Below the pieces are notes generated by a model. That model worked only from the letters and a program-made list of their open reading frames with translations. It ran no database searches and was not told the DNA's origin. A stretch of DNA of 41,176 nt from Terrimonas_A sp040509495 (GTDB taxonomy: Bacteria; Bacteroidota; Bacteroidia; Chitinophagales; Chitinophagaceae): NCBI GenBank assembly GCA_040509495.1, contig JBEVKW010000030.1, positions 1-41,176 of the forward strand. Direction: 5' to 3'. Position numbers and translations under genes: made by a program. Positions 1 to 8,377 of this stretch are shown one piece after another (the first letter of the stretch is position 1; each line of letters opens with the position of its first letter).

Positions 1-879
1 TATAGCCGCACCCATAAGCGTGGAAGCAAATGATTTACCCACTGATCTTGTGTTATGCAGTGTGTTCCTGTTTACAGTATTAAAATATTCTTCCAGTAAT
101 AATTTTCCATTTTTAATAATAATGATGCTGGTAATATTATTAAAACGTTTCGATGCAATTTTTTCATTGAGTTTTTGGATCAGATCCTGATCATACTTTT
201 CTTTTGAGATGGTCCACCCGCTTCCGGAGGAAATTGCCTGAACAGCAGTTTCACTGGGATCTAAGTTTATCGGGGGATTGATAAACCTGATTTGACCTGC
301 TGCGATCATATCACCGGCTTTAACATCTTTACCCGATCTCAGGTAGGGTCTGACCTCCATTCTTAAAACATGTTTACCGGGGGAAAGTGCATCAGCACCA
401 TCATTGGCGTAAAAAAAGCGCATCCACAGATATCTGCCCCATGAATCTTCTCCGGCAGCGCTGATCAGTGGAATACGGAAGCTTGTCCATTTGTCTTTGC
501 CCTGCGGCGTTCCGGCGCCAGTGTTGACGTTTTCTGTGTAGATCAGTTTTCCGTCCACATAAAACCGGAGTTGGAAATTCCCCTGTTTGATCAATTGTTC
601 CGCAGATTTCGATTTATCCAACTGATAGAGATAGTTGGTCAGCGAATTGTCCATATACACTCCTATACTGAGATCGTTGCCTTCTTTCAAAACAAATGAA
701 TCCAACAGATCTGCCTGCGTGGCGCGTTCAAGGTCAAGAGCCCGGGAAAGGAAAACCACTTTGCCTGTTTGCTGCTGGTGGAGTTTATTCAGTATTTCGT
801 CCGGAGTAACGATGTTTTGTGCGGGTGCATAAGCTGCTCCAAATAAAATACCTGCTAAACTGGCTAATACTGCTTTCAT
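1..879 (-). CDS. Serine hydrolase, beta-lactamase/class C family (3' part outside window)
   Basis: The frame is open from an ATG at 879 down to the window edge, giving the first 293 residues of a longer protein. It starts with a Sec-type signal peptide (MKAVLASLAGILFGAAYAPAQ), so the product is exported. Residues about 30-240 form a module that I cannot name. Near the edge is the nucleophile motif S279-V-G-K282 in the context HNTRSVGKSF, which is the SxxK of the class C beta-lactamase / penicillin-binding-protein-like esterase family. The YxN and HxG motifs would lie outside the window. In this family the serine is acylated by ester, amide or beta-lactam substrates; the substrate here is unknown. 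A consensus promoter box lies 20 bases before the start and the AraC gene upstream points the same way, so that regulator may control it. Family call is solid; function is open. Confidence 0.8.
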   Translation of the reverse strand, partial: MKAVLASLAGILFGAAYAPAQNIVTPDEILNKLHQQQTGKVVFLSRALDLERATQADLLDSFVLKEGNDLSIGVYMDNSLTNYLYQLDKSKSAEQLIKQGNFQLRFYVDGKLIYTENVNTGAGTPQGKDKWTSFRIPLISAAGEDSWGRYLWMRFFYANDGADALSPGKHVLRMEVRPYLRSGKDVKAGDMIAAGQIRFINPPINLDPSETAVQAISSGSGWTISKEKYDQDLIQKLNEKIASKRFNNITSIIIIKNGKLLLEEYFNTVNRNTLHNTRSVGKSFASTLMGAAI

Positions 880-898
880 GTTTATATGAATATAGGCC

Positions 899-906
899 CA
901 AATGTA
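899..906 (-). promoter_or_regulatory. Candidate -7 box TACATTTG of the serine hydrolase gene
   Basis: On the minus strand TACATTTG matches the Bacteroidota -7 consensus TAnnTTTG exactly. It ends 20 bases before the ATG, so the leader would be about 15 nt. No clear -33 TTG lies 19-21 bases upstream. An inverted repeat AGGTCCG (907-913) / CGGACCT (945-951) abuts the box and could be an operator for the neighbouring AraC protein. Confidence 0.5.
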
Positions 907-1006
907 AGGTCCGCAGGAAGGCTGGTATAGAACGAAATTAACATCGGACCTGTCTGGCGCAATTTTAACGAAATCTGGTTTGTTCTGTCTGCCTGGAAGA
1001 GTATCC

Positions 1007-1813
1007 TTACCTGTAAAACGCCCGATACGCTTTTGGTGTTACACCAACGTGCTCCTTGAAACACCTGTTAAAATGACTTTGATCTGAAAATCCGCAATCC
1101 AATGCAATCGCCACGAGAGATTTCCGCTTATCACCAAGCATGATCAATGACCGCCCGATTTTTAATTTCCTAATGTATTCGCCCAGCGTGCAGCCGAAGT
1201 AAAGCGGAAAATACCGCGACAGATGTACGGGATGGATGCCAAGAATTCCGGATAAACAGGATAGGGAAGTAACCTGTGCAGGCTGGTCATGTAAAAGTTC
1301 TTTCAGTGTTCTTATCCAACCCGGTGTTTTGGAACGATCAGGCGATGGTGTATTTTTCATTTCTTCGAGGCAGGTTATAAGCAATGCAGGAAATGTCAAT
1401 TCACTTTCCTCACAGTTCATTTTGCTTTCTTTGAAAAGTTTGTAAAATGAAAGTTTCGCATCGGGGTTTGTTATAAAAGAGCTGCCCTGTATGTTGTCAA
1501 GTTTTATGTTGAATTCTTTAAACCAATGATGATCTATTTCGATGTGAAATCCTCTCGTAAAGCCTGGAGGTTTGATGTTGTAATGTGCATCCTGCCAGTT
1601 GTGGAATAACAGCGAACCGGCTGTACAATGATAAGTTTCTTTCTTGTTGCCCTCCAGCACTGCTCCCTGTAGAATGAACGTGAAGTAAGGATTTTCGTGA
1701 TGGTGCCAGTCAACTTTTTCGTGCGTGTATTCCGTATCAGTGATCGTTAATCCGTTTAAATGGATTCGCTGATTTGTTTGTCCAAAGAACTGCCCGGTTG
1801 TTAAAAGTTCCAT
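1007..1813 (-). CDS. AraC family transcriptional regulator
   Basis: This 268-residue protein has an N-terminal cupin-like sensing domain with a histidine-rich strand (WHHHENPY) typical of AraC-type sugar or small-molecule binding pockets. It ends in an AraC DNA-binding domain of two helix-turn-helix units: the second carries the family signature (ALDCGFSDQSHFNRCFKEHVGVTPKAYR). I chose the ATG at 1813 (MELLTTGQ); an in-frame ATG at 1834 would add MFGFFCS, which is not typical of the family. It is followed on the same strand, after 127 bp, by the serine hydrolase gene, its most likely target. Ligand unknown. Confidence 0.88.
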   Translation of the reverse strand: MELLTTGQFFGQTNQRIHLNGLTITDTEYTHEKVDWHHHENPYFTFILQGAVLEGNKKETYHCTAGSLLFHNWQDAHYNIKPPGFTRGFHIEIDHHWFKEFNIKLDNIQGSSFITNPDAKLSFYKLFKESKMNCEESELTFPALLITCLEEMKNTPSPDRSKTPGWIRTLKELLHDQPAQVTSLSCLSGILGIHPVHLSRYFPLYFGCTLGEYIRKLKIGRSLIMLGDKRKSLVAIALDCGFSDQSHFNRCFKEHVGVTPKAYRAFYR

Positions 1814-1903
1814 AGAGCAAAAAAAGCCGAACATGAATGGATTTCAACATGAATGTTATGGGCGGTAATTTAAGCGATATGATCAGCGGGAGATGTGGTG
1901 CGG

Positions 1904-3811
1904 CTATTGCCGGGATAGCCTGATCCTGCCATCTTTTTCGATCCGTAATTTATCTTCGGCCTGCATGAATTCGATTACTTTCCAGGCTTTTTCTTTTCGG
2001 AAATCCTGCAAGTGTTCCAGGAGCGCTTTGACTTCGACCTGATCTTCCTGAACAAAAGCCAGGATCCGTTGATGGATCTTTGAAAACTCTTCATTGGTAA
2101 TTGCTGCGCGCTTTCGTTGCAGGCAATTGTCGCAAATGCCGCATTCTTTAATGTTTTCATCTCCAAAGTAAACGCCTATGAGTTTGCTCCTGCAGTTATT
2201 TGTTTCATGCACATAAGACATCATCTTTCGTATCCTTTTCTCAAGTGTGTCTTTTCTTGCCTGGTATTGCTGCTGGTTGATCGTTACCATTTCAGTTCTG
2301 ACCCTGTTGCGCTGAAAATACAACTGTGGATTATCTTTTCTTTCGGAGTAAATGATGATACCTGCAGCATCAAGCTGTTTCAACTGGCGCTTCACTTCTT
2401 CCTGCTCTTTGCTGAGAAGTTGTGCGAGCAGCAGTTCGGAGATAAAGCAGATATAATCAAAGATACCTTCATAGGTACGCAGGAGTGCCTTGATCAGGGG
2501 GTCGAGTGCCGGGTGAGTTTGTTCAAATTCATACAGATAGCTTTTGGTGGCATTAAACTGCACAGTAGAGGGCAGAAAGACCTGTTCATTGATGGACAGC
2601 CAGCCTTCCTGCTCAAGTGTTTTGATCGCATATAGTGAAGAGAAGCTATCATGCTTAAATTTCCTGGTAAAATCGGTCAGATCAAAGTCATAGTAGTTAC
2701 CCAACCCTGTCCCGGCTTCCAGTTGCAGATAATTAGCTATGCTTTGATACACATTCCTGATCTCTTCTATCGAAGGGAAACGCCTTGAGGCCAGTTCCTT
2801 TAATTCATCAAGATCTTTTGGGGAATAAAGAAGAACGGCAAAGGAGGACTTGCCATCACGACCAGCTCTTCCAGCTTCCTGGTAGTAATTTTCGAGGCAA
2901 TCAGGAATATCTGCATGGATCACGGTTCGGACGTCCGGTTTGTCTATTCCCATGCCAAATGCGTTGGTGCAAACGATCACGCGAATAGCATTTTTGATCC
3001 AGGCTTCCTGTTTCCTGCTCCTTTCCTCCTGTGATAGCCCGGCATGGTAAAAATCGCTGGAGATTCCCTGCAACTGTAACAGATCGCTGATCTCCTTGGT
3101 CCGCTTCCGGCTTCTACAATAAATAATGGAAGAACCCTGTATTTTCTGCAAGATCTCGATCGTCTTGTTGATCTTGGAGTCAACTTCAAAAACGCTGTAA
3201 GAGAGGTTGGGTCTTTCGAAAGACTGCCTGAAAATGATCGGCTTTTGGAGTTGAAGTTTGTCGATAATATCCTGTTGAACATCCGGCGTGGCCGATGCTG
3301 TCAGCGCAAGAACGGGAACGTCATGAAGTTCTTCGCGCAGTGCTGCAATACGCAGGTAAGGCGGTCTGAAATCATAACCCCATTGAGATACGCAATGGGC
3401 TTCGTCAACGGCAACGAGGTTGATGTTCATTCCGGGGAGATATTCTTTAAAAAGCGTAGTCTCCAGCCGCTCCGGTGAAACGTATAAGAATTTGCAATTG
3501 CTCGCCGTAACCAGTTCGAGCGTATTGATGACCTCTTTTCGTTTCATGCCGGAGTAGATCGCAAAGGCAGTAATGCCTTTTCTGCGCAACCCTTCCACCT
3601 GGTCTTTCATTAAAGCGATCAGTGGTGAGATCACCAGGCATACGCCATCCGTTGCCATGGCCGGCACCTGGTAGCAAAGGGATTTGCCACCGCCGGTCGG
3701 CATCAGCGCAAGGGAGTCTTTTCCGTCCAATACAGCCTGCATGATCTCGTGCTGCATGGGCCGGAACTTGTCATAACCCCAGTATTCTTTAAGTATTCGT
3801 TGAAGACTCAT
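1904..3811 (-). CDS. recQ: RecQ-family ATP-dependent DNA helicase
   Basis: This 635-residue 3'-5' DNA helicase acts in recombination and replication-fork repair. The two RecA-like domains have all the expected motifs: Q-motif region near 18-23, Walker A TGGGKS at 39-44, DEAH at 136-139 followed by the RecQ aromatic-rich loop (CVSQWGYDFRP, 140-150), and motif VI QEAGRAGRDG at 311-320. The zinc site is C540, C557, C560, C563, with the same spacing (17, 3, 3) as E. coli RecQ, but it lies about 220 residues after motif VI rather than about 60. The stretch between, around 370-510, looks like winged-helix sequence. There is no recognisable HRDC domain; the C-terminus is a short charged region. The start ATG at 3811 fits the conserved N-terminus (LKEYWGYDKFRPMQ). 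Family certain; the domain order is unusual (see findings). Confidence 0.96.
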   Translation of the reverse strand: MSLQRILKEYWGYDKFRPMQHEIMQAVLDGKDSLALMPTGGGKSLCYQVPAMATDGVCLVISPLIALMKDQVEGLRRKGITAFAIYSGMKRKEVINTLELVTASNCKFLYVSPERLETTLFKEYLPGMNINLVAVDEAHCVSQWGYDFRPPYLRIAALREELHDVPVLALTASATPDVQQDIIDKLQLQKPIIFRQSFERPNLSYSVFEVDSKINKTIEILQKIQGSSIIYCRSRKRTKEISDLLQLQGISSDFYHAGLSQEERSRKQEAWIKNAIRVIVCTNAFGMGIDKPDVRTVIHADIPDCLENYYQEAGRAGRDGKSSFAVLLYSPKDLDELKELASRRFPSIEEIRNVYQSIANYLQLEAGTGLGNYYDFDLTDFTRKFKHDSFSSLYAIKTLEQEGWLSINEQVFLPSTVQFNATKSYLYEFEQTHPALDPLIKALLRTYEGIFDYICFISELLLAQLLSKEQEEVKRQLKQLDAAGIIIYSERKDNPQLYFQRNRVRTEMVTINQQQYQARKDTLEKRIRKMMSYVHETNNCRSKLIGVYFGDENIKECGICDNCLQRKRAAITNEEFSKIHQRILAFVQEDQVEVKALLEHLQDFRKEKAWKVIEFMQAEDKLRIEKDGRIRLSRQ

Positions 3812-4044
3812 TTATTTCGGCATATAGATTCCCGCAGGCTTACGCAGACCTTGCGCCCAAACAGGCAGATATTTTTGAAACCTTGCGAAATCAATCGCGG
3901 TATCTGTGCATGATCAGCTTCCATCGGCGCAACCTGTGATATTGCGTTGTACGCTGGTCCAACCGGTGATTCAATCCGATAAAGCTAAATAAAGTAAGGA
4001 TAGGCCGGAAGTTGTTTTTCCCGTGGCGTGCGTTTTTATCCTCA

Positions 4045-6189
4045 CTATTCCACTTTTTTTACATACAATCTTCCGGAGTTGACAGCCAGCACAACATCGC
4101 TCAATCCCATTACGAGTGCAGCAAATCCGGGTTGAAGGAATCCGAGCGCTGCGACAGGGATTGCCACCACGTTATACGCAAACGCCCAGAAGAGGTTTGT
4201 CCTGATCGTAGCGTAAGTATGCTTGCCAAGTCCAAGTGCCATTGGCAGTTTTTTCAGCCCATTATTCATTAACACGACCTGTGCTGTTTGCATGGCCATT
4301 TGCGATGCATCGCTCATGGAGATGCCAACTGTTGCTTTGGCGAGTGCAGGCGCATCATTGATGCCATCTCCGACCATAGCTGTTGGAACAACTGCGCTTC
4401 TCTGTGAAATGATCTGCAGCTTTTGCTCCGGAGTTTGCTCAGCGATCACTTCTTCGATGCCCAGTTCTTTGCCCAATTCTTCCGCTTTTGCCTTCCTGTC
4501 ACCACTCAGTAAAACTGTTTTGATCCCCTTCGAGTGCAGATAGGCGATGATCGGTTTTGCTTCGGTCCTTATTTCATCTTTTACATCGATCCAGCCGAGC
4601 AGCTGATCATTTTTGATGATATAAATATTATGCGAATCTTCTGTTGTCAGTAAAACTGCTGCTTTATAAGATGCCGCCCGGTAGAGGTTGCCTTCGCGGT
4701 CAACCGCCTGCATACCGAGACCCTTGATCTCGTCGATGGTCTTGAACCGGATCTCATTCGTTGTTTTCCATTCGCTGCTTACGCTTTTCGCGATCGGGTG
4801 AGTGGAATACTTTTCCATAGAATAAACGATGCGTTTGAACTCATCTTCCGTAATAGACTCATCCAGTTTTTTCCAGTGGCTGATAACAAACTTGCCGGTT
4901 GTAAGTGTGCCGGTTTTATCAAACACCACCTGCTGAATATCCTTGAAAAGTTCAAGACTGGTTGCATTGCGGTAAAGTATGCCGTTTCTTGCTCCCCGGC
5001 CAACTCCTACGGCAATGGCTGCCGGCGTTGCCAGCCCCATGGCACAGGGGCAGGCGATGACAAGCACTGCGATAGCTCTCATCAGTGAAGGAGTGAATTC
5101 ACCAAGCATGATCCAGTTAACGATAAGGGTCAGAACTGCGATGCTAAGTACCACCGGAACAAAGATCGCACTGATCTTATCGGCCAGTTGCTGTACGGGT
5201 GGTTTCTCTCCCTGCGCTTCTTTTACAAGATTAACGATGCCCGCGAGCACCGTATCCTTTCCTGCTGCAGTGACCTGTGCTTTTACAGAACCATTCTCAA
5301 TGATGGATCCGCCGATCAGATGGTCTTTACTCTTCTTATGTAAAGGCGCACTTTCACCGGTGATGATCGCTTCATTCACATCGGCTTCTCCCCATAATAT
5401 TTTACAATCGGCAGGCACCTGTTCGCCTGTGCGGATCAGGATCAGATCGCCTGAATGCAACTGATCGCTTTCAACAGGAAAAATATGTTCTTCATGCTGA
5501 TCATCATAAGTAAGCATATTTGCCATGACTTTCTGATTAACAGCCAGCTTATTCAATGCGCGTTGTGTGGAGGCGATGGATGCATCTTCAAGATAATTGC
5601 CCAGGAACACCAGCGTAATGATCGTTGCCGTGGTTTCGTAGAACATATAATCCTGGGCTTGTCCGGTCAGTGTTCCATACAAACTGTATACAAATGATGC
5701 CGTTGCTCCGATAGCCACCAGTACATTCATATTAGGATACCCGTTCCGCAGGCTTTTCCAGGCGCTTTTGCCAAAAAATAACATGCCGGCGATAAATACA
5801 GGCAGTGAAAGTGCAAGCTGAATCCAGGGATTCATCAACCAGTGAAGATGCAGGCCGGGTATCATGTGAAGCCAGAGGATGGCGGTGAATGGCAGGCAGA
5901 ACCAGAACCGCTGGAGATGGGTTGAAAGAAAACGGTGACTGCTTCCTTCGTGGATGTGAGTATGGGCGGAGTGCGCGCCGTCTGCATTCCCGGCAACTTT
6001 ATAACCCAGGTCGTTAATACCCTTGCTTAACTGGGATGTTTTATGATGATCCTGGAGATTGAAACTTACGTCACCGGTGGCAAAGTTGACACGCACTTCT
6101 TTCATGCCTTCTTTCTCCAGGTATTTCCGGATAGTGAGGGCGCAACTGGAGCAATCCATTCCATCTACTTTCCATTGAATCTTTTCCAT
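4045..6189 (-). CDS. copA: Copper-translocating P1B-type ATPase
   Basis: This 714-residue protein pumps Cu+ out of the cytosol using ATP. Counting from the ATG at 6189 it has one heavy-metal-associated domain with the metal-binding C13-S-S-C16, then a histidine-rich linker (HSAHTHIHEGSSH). The actuator loop has TGES at 277-280, the membrane metal site has C380-P-C382, the phosphorylation site is D424-K-T-G-T, HP is at 464-465 and GDGIND at 607-612. The last two membrane helices carry YN (672-673) and MGLS (694-697), the residues that mark Cu+ rather than Zn2+/Cd2+ pumps. A start at 6246 is possible in frame but adds a non-family leader and runs toward the divergent tsaE promoter, so 6189 is preferred. 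No copper regulator or chaperone is adjacent. Confidence 0.95.
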   Translation of the reverse strand: MEKIQWKVDGMDCSSCALTIRKYLEKEGMKEVRVNFATGDVSFNLQDHHKTSQLSKGINDLGYKVAGNADGAHSAHTHIHEGSSHRFLSTHLQRFWFCLPFTAILWLHMIPGLHLHWLMNPWIQLALSLPVFIAGMLFFGKSAWKSLRNGYPNMNVLVAIGATASFVYSLYGTLTGQAQDYMFYETTATIITLVFLGNYLEDASIASTQRALNKLAVNQKVMANMLTYDDQHEEHIFPVESDQLHSGDLILIRTGEQVPADCKILWGEADVNEAIITGESAPLHKKSKDHLIGGSIIENGSVKAQVTAAGKDTVLAGIVNLVKEAQGEKPPVQQLADKISAIFVPVVLSIAVLTLIVNWIMLGEFTPSLMRAIAVLVIACPCAMGLATPAAIAVGVGRGARNGILYRNATSLELFKDIQQVVFDKTGTLTTGKFVISHWKKLDESITEDEFKRIVYSMEKYSTHPIAKSVSSEWKTTNEIRFKTIDEIKGLGMQAVDREGNLYRAASYKAAVLLTTEDSHNIYIIKNDQLLGWIDVKDEIRTEAKPIIAYLHSKGIKTVLLSGDRKAKAEELGKELGIEEVIAEQTPEQKLQIISQRSAVVPTAMVGDGINDAPALAKATVGISMSDASQMAMQTAQVVLMNNGLKKLPMALGLGKHTYATIRTNLFWAFAYNVVAIPVAALGFLQPGFAALVMGLSDVVLAVNSGRLYVKKVE

Positions 6190-6272
6190 AGTTCGACTTG
6201 ATCTTATAACAAAAAATGGCGTTTGCTTGTTCTGCAAATTTACCAAGCATCAGGAAGTAACATGGTAATATA

Positions 6273-6304
6273 TTGGCAACAAGGTTGCTATTCGTTTACA
6301 TTTG
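6273..6304 (+). promoter_or_regulatory. Promoter of tsaE (TTG-N21-TACATTTG)
   Basis: A -33 type TTG (6273-6275) is followed after 21 bases by TACATTTG (6297-6304), a perfect TAnnTTTG -7 box. The tsaE ATG begins only 4 bases after the box, so the transcript would be leaderless or nearly so. This also argues against the upstream in-frame TTG at 6273 as a start codon, because it lies inside the promoter. Confidence 0.6.
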
Positions 6305-6308
6305 CATT

Positions 6309-6734
6309 ATGGAGTTTATTTATTCGTTGGAAACCATTGCTGAAATTGCAACGCAGTTTTGGAAATTGTTTGATGGGCCCGGCGTATTTGCGCTTCATGG
6401 AGAAATGGGAGCGGGAAAAACGACGCTTGTTCACGCCCTGTGTGAGGCCAGGCAGGTGAAGGATGTTGTTGGTAGTCCAACCTTCTCCATCATCAATGAA
6501 TATGCCTTTGATGCCGGCAGTTCTGCCGGCAAGATCTTCCATATTGATCTTTACCGCCTGCGGGATGAGGAAGAAGCCATCCGGGCGGGGGTGGAGGACT
6601 GTCTGTACAGCGATCATATCAGCCTTGTAGAATGGCCTGAACGGGCACCGGGCATTTTCCCGGACAATACGGTGCATATCTATATCAGTGTGGTCGATTC
6701 TGTTACGCGCCGGTTGAGGATCGTTGATCGTTGA
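6309..6734 (+). CDS. tsaE: tRNA threonylcarbamoyladenosine biosynthesis ATPase TsaE
   Basis: This 141-residue cytoplasmic ATPase is part of the TsaB-TsaD-TsaE machinery that transfers threonylcarbamoyl to A37 of ANN-decoding tRNAs. The Walker A motif is at 31-39 (GEMGAGKTT), followed by the family motifs GSPTFSIINEY (55-65), HIDLYRL (78-84) and VEWPER (107-112). Length matches the family. The ATG at 6309 gives the usual N-terminus (LETIAEIATQFW); the upstream TTG would add 12 odd residues. The stop codon lies inside the left arm of a large inverted repeat (6719-6840), and alanine dehydrogenase follows in the same direction. Confidence 0.95.
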   Translation: MEFIYSLETIAEIATQFWKLFDGPGVFALHGEMGAGKTTLVHALCEARQVKDVVGSPTFSIINEYAFDAGSSAGKIFHIDLYRLRDEEEAIRAGVEDCLYSDHISLVEWPERAPGIFPDNTVHIYISVVDSVTRRLRIVDR

Positions 6735-6840
6735 CCGTTGCCCGTTGACCGTTGTCCGGATTCACGGAATGATACGAAAGACTTTATCACCTTGAGACCC
6801 GGTCAACGGTCAACGATCAACGGACAACGATCAACGATCC
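6719..6840. repeat. Inverted repeat with heptad arms (CGTTGAC type)
   Basis: The left arm (6719-6758) is five consecutive heptamers: CGTTGAT, CGTTGAC, CGTTGCC, CGTTGAC, CGTTGTC. The right arm (6799-6840) is the reverse complement of a similar row of five. The spacer is 40 bp, so the RNA or single-stranded DNA could fold into a long imperfect hairpin. The left arm includes the last codons and stop of tsaE. It may act as a transcript end or stabiliser between tsaE and ald, or be a dispersed palindromic element. Confidence 0.85.
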
Positions 6841-6903
6841 TTCCACGGAAAATTTGTTAACGAAAGGACTTTATCCTTCCGCTCAGAATCAACAGGAATT
6901 AAG

Positions 6904-6911
6904 TATTTTTG
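6904..6911 (+). promoter_or_regulatory. Candidate -7 box TATTTTTG of ald
   Basis: TATTTTTG matches TAnnTTTG and lies 33 bases before the chosen ATG (6945). No TTG is found at 19-21 bases upstream, so support is partial. Confidence 0.35.
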
Positions 6912-6944
6912 AAGCCGGCCTTCAATGGCTATAACCAACCCTTC

Positions 6945-8159
6945 ATGAGCCAGCAAAAACCCCGGATAAGCACTTCCTTCAGTTACGAGACCCTGGAGGA
7001 GACGCTTGATATAAAGCCGAAAGCGGAAGGAATGATGATTGGGATCCCTAAAGAGATCGCATTCCAGGAAAACAGGATAGCCCTTACACCAGATGCGGTG
7101 AGTGTACTTGTCAGCAACGGCCACCAGGTTGTGATCGAACATAACGCAGGCGATGCCTCTCACTACCGTGATAAGGACTACAGCGAAGCGGGAGCAAGGA
7201 TCGTTTACGACCGGGCCGAAGTTTTTAAAGCGCCGATCCTGGTCAAAAGTGCCCCTATTATAGAAGAAGATCTCCCGCTGATACAGCAAAGCCAGGTGAT
7301 CATTTCCCCCATCCATCTTTCCGTTCTTAAAGCTGAGATCCTGGAATCAATGATGGAAAAAAGGGTAACAGCCATTTCATTTGAAAACCTGAAAGACGAC
7401 AGCGATTCTTATCCCATCGTGCGAAGTATGAGCGAGATCGCGGGTAGTGCGGTGATGCTGATCGCTGCACAATATCTCAGTTCTGCCAATCATGGAAAAG
7501 GTGTGCTTCTCGGCGGTATTTCCGGTATCGCACCGACCAAAGTGATCATTATCGGTGCCGGCATTGTTGGCGAATATGCCGCAAGAGCAGCCCTGGCACT
7601 CGGCGCTTCCGTGAAAGTTTTTGATAACAGTGTTTACCGGTTGAAACGGCTGCAGAATAATATCGGTCATCGCTTGTGGACCTCCGTTATCGAACCGCGC
7701 ATGCTGGCCAAACAGCTGAAGACCTGTGAAGTGGCTGTTGGCGCGTTGGGGTCTGAAACCGGCCGCACGCCCATGGTGGTGACAGAAGAAATGGTGAGCA
7801 ATATGCGCCCGGGTTCCGTTGTGATCGACGTGAGTATTGACCGTGGTGGTTGTTTTGAAACCTCTGAAATAACCAGTCATGAGCACCCGATCTTTATGAA
7901 ATACGGGGTGATCCATTACTGCGTTCCGAATATTCCTTCAGGTTTTGCAAGAACTGCTTCTCATGCCATCAGTAACGTGCTGATGCCTCTGCTGCTGGAA
8001 GCCGGCGAGGAAGGCGGCTTTGAGAACCTGGTATGGCACCGGGTGCATTTAAGAAGCGGTATATACATGTTTAAAGGAGCGCTGACGAACTTCTATCTCA
8101 GCGAACGTTTCGATCTTAAATACACGGACCTGAACCTGTTGATCGCGAGTCAGCGATAG
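6945..8159 (+). CDS. ald: Alanine dehydrogenase
   Basis: This 404-residue cytoplasmic enzyme catalyses NAD-dependent interconversion of L-alanine with pyruvate and ammonia. The core family start is IGIPKE at 32-37, followed by QENRIALTPD. The catalytic lysine is K101 (LVKSAPI) and the catalytic histidine H124 (SPIHLSV). The Rossmann motif GAGIVGEYAA is at 204-213, and VIDVSIDRGG at 293-302 is the conserved region near the active site. The 30-residue N-terminal extension (SYETLEETLDIK) seems usual for Bacteroidota members. Proton-translocating transhydrogenase alpha subunits are related, but the length and Ala-DH motifs favour Ald. The ATG at 6945 was chosen over an upstream TTG at 6909 that overlaps the promoter-like box. 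Confidence 0.93.
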   Translation: MSQQKPRISTSFSYETLEETLDIKPKAEGMMIGIPKEIAFQENRIALTPDAVSVLVSNGHQVVIEHNAGDASHYRDKDYSEAGARIVYDRAEVFKAPILVKSAPIIEEDLPLIQQSQVIISPIHLSVLKAEILESMMEKRVTAISFENLKDDSDSYPIVRSMSEIAGSAVMLIAAQYLSSANHGKGVLLGGISGIAPTKVIIIGAGIVGEYAARAALALGASVKVFDNSVYRLKRLQNNIGHRLWTSVIEPRMLAKQLKTCEVAVGALGSETGRTPMVVTEEMVSNMRPGSVVIDVSIDRGGCFETSEITSHEHPIFMKYGVIHYCVPNIPSGFARTASHAISNVLMPLLLEAGEEGGFENLVWHRVHLRSGIYMFKGALTNFYLSERFDLKYTDLNLLIASQR

Positions 8160-8189
8160 GTAGAAACGCAGATCCGATCGGCTTAAGGG

Positions 8190-8300
8190 GGAGAGCGGCG
8201 AACGCAACGATAAACCGCGCGCAGCGGCATACAATATTTTCCCCGAGGCTGTTTTCGCTGGGCCACCTGCGTAGCGCTTTGTCCGCCCGTTCATTTTACG
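8190..8300. repeat. Degenerate GC-rich inverted repeat element, copy 1
   Basis: This lies in the 218-bp gap after ald. A core at 8230-8260 (TACAATATTTTCCCCGAGG, then CTGTTTTCGCTG) is nearly identical to 16419-16448, with flanking GCGGCGAACGC-like units on both sides. It is a decayed copy of the element that is better preserved at 16370-16495. No gene is seen in this gap. Confidence 0.7.
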
Positions 8301-8364
8301 CTGTTTATGCCTCGTAACGCCTGGCTGCAGCCCGTCACCTGTGATCAATCAGCCCTTTTTTTCG

Positions 8365-8372
8365 TACCTTTG
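8365..8372 (+). promoter_or_regulatory. -7 box TACCTTTG of the 8378 gene
   Basis: This is an exact TAnnTTTG match, with only 5 bases between the box and the ATG at 8378, implying a leaderless or very short leader transcript. Confidence 0.55.
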
Positions 8373-8377
8373 CGGCA

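Noticed and set aside
2117..2635. Plus-strand frame of 172 codons inside recQ
   Set aside because: It is antisense to well-conserved RecQ motifs and shows no features of its own.
6190..6246. Longer start for copA
   Set aside because: It adds 19 residues without family similarity and runs close to the divergent tsaE promoter; 6189 begins at the metal-binding domain.
6273..6308. Upstream TTG start of tsaE
   Set aside because: The TTG is part of a well-matched -33 element, and the added residues are not typical.
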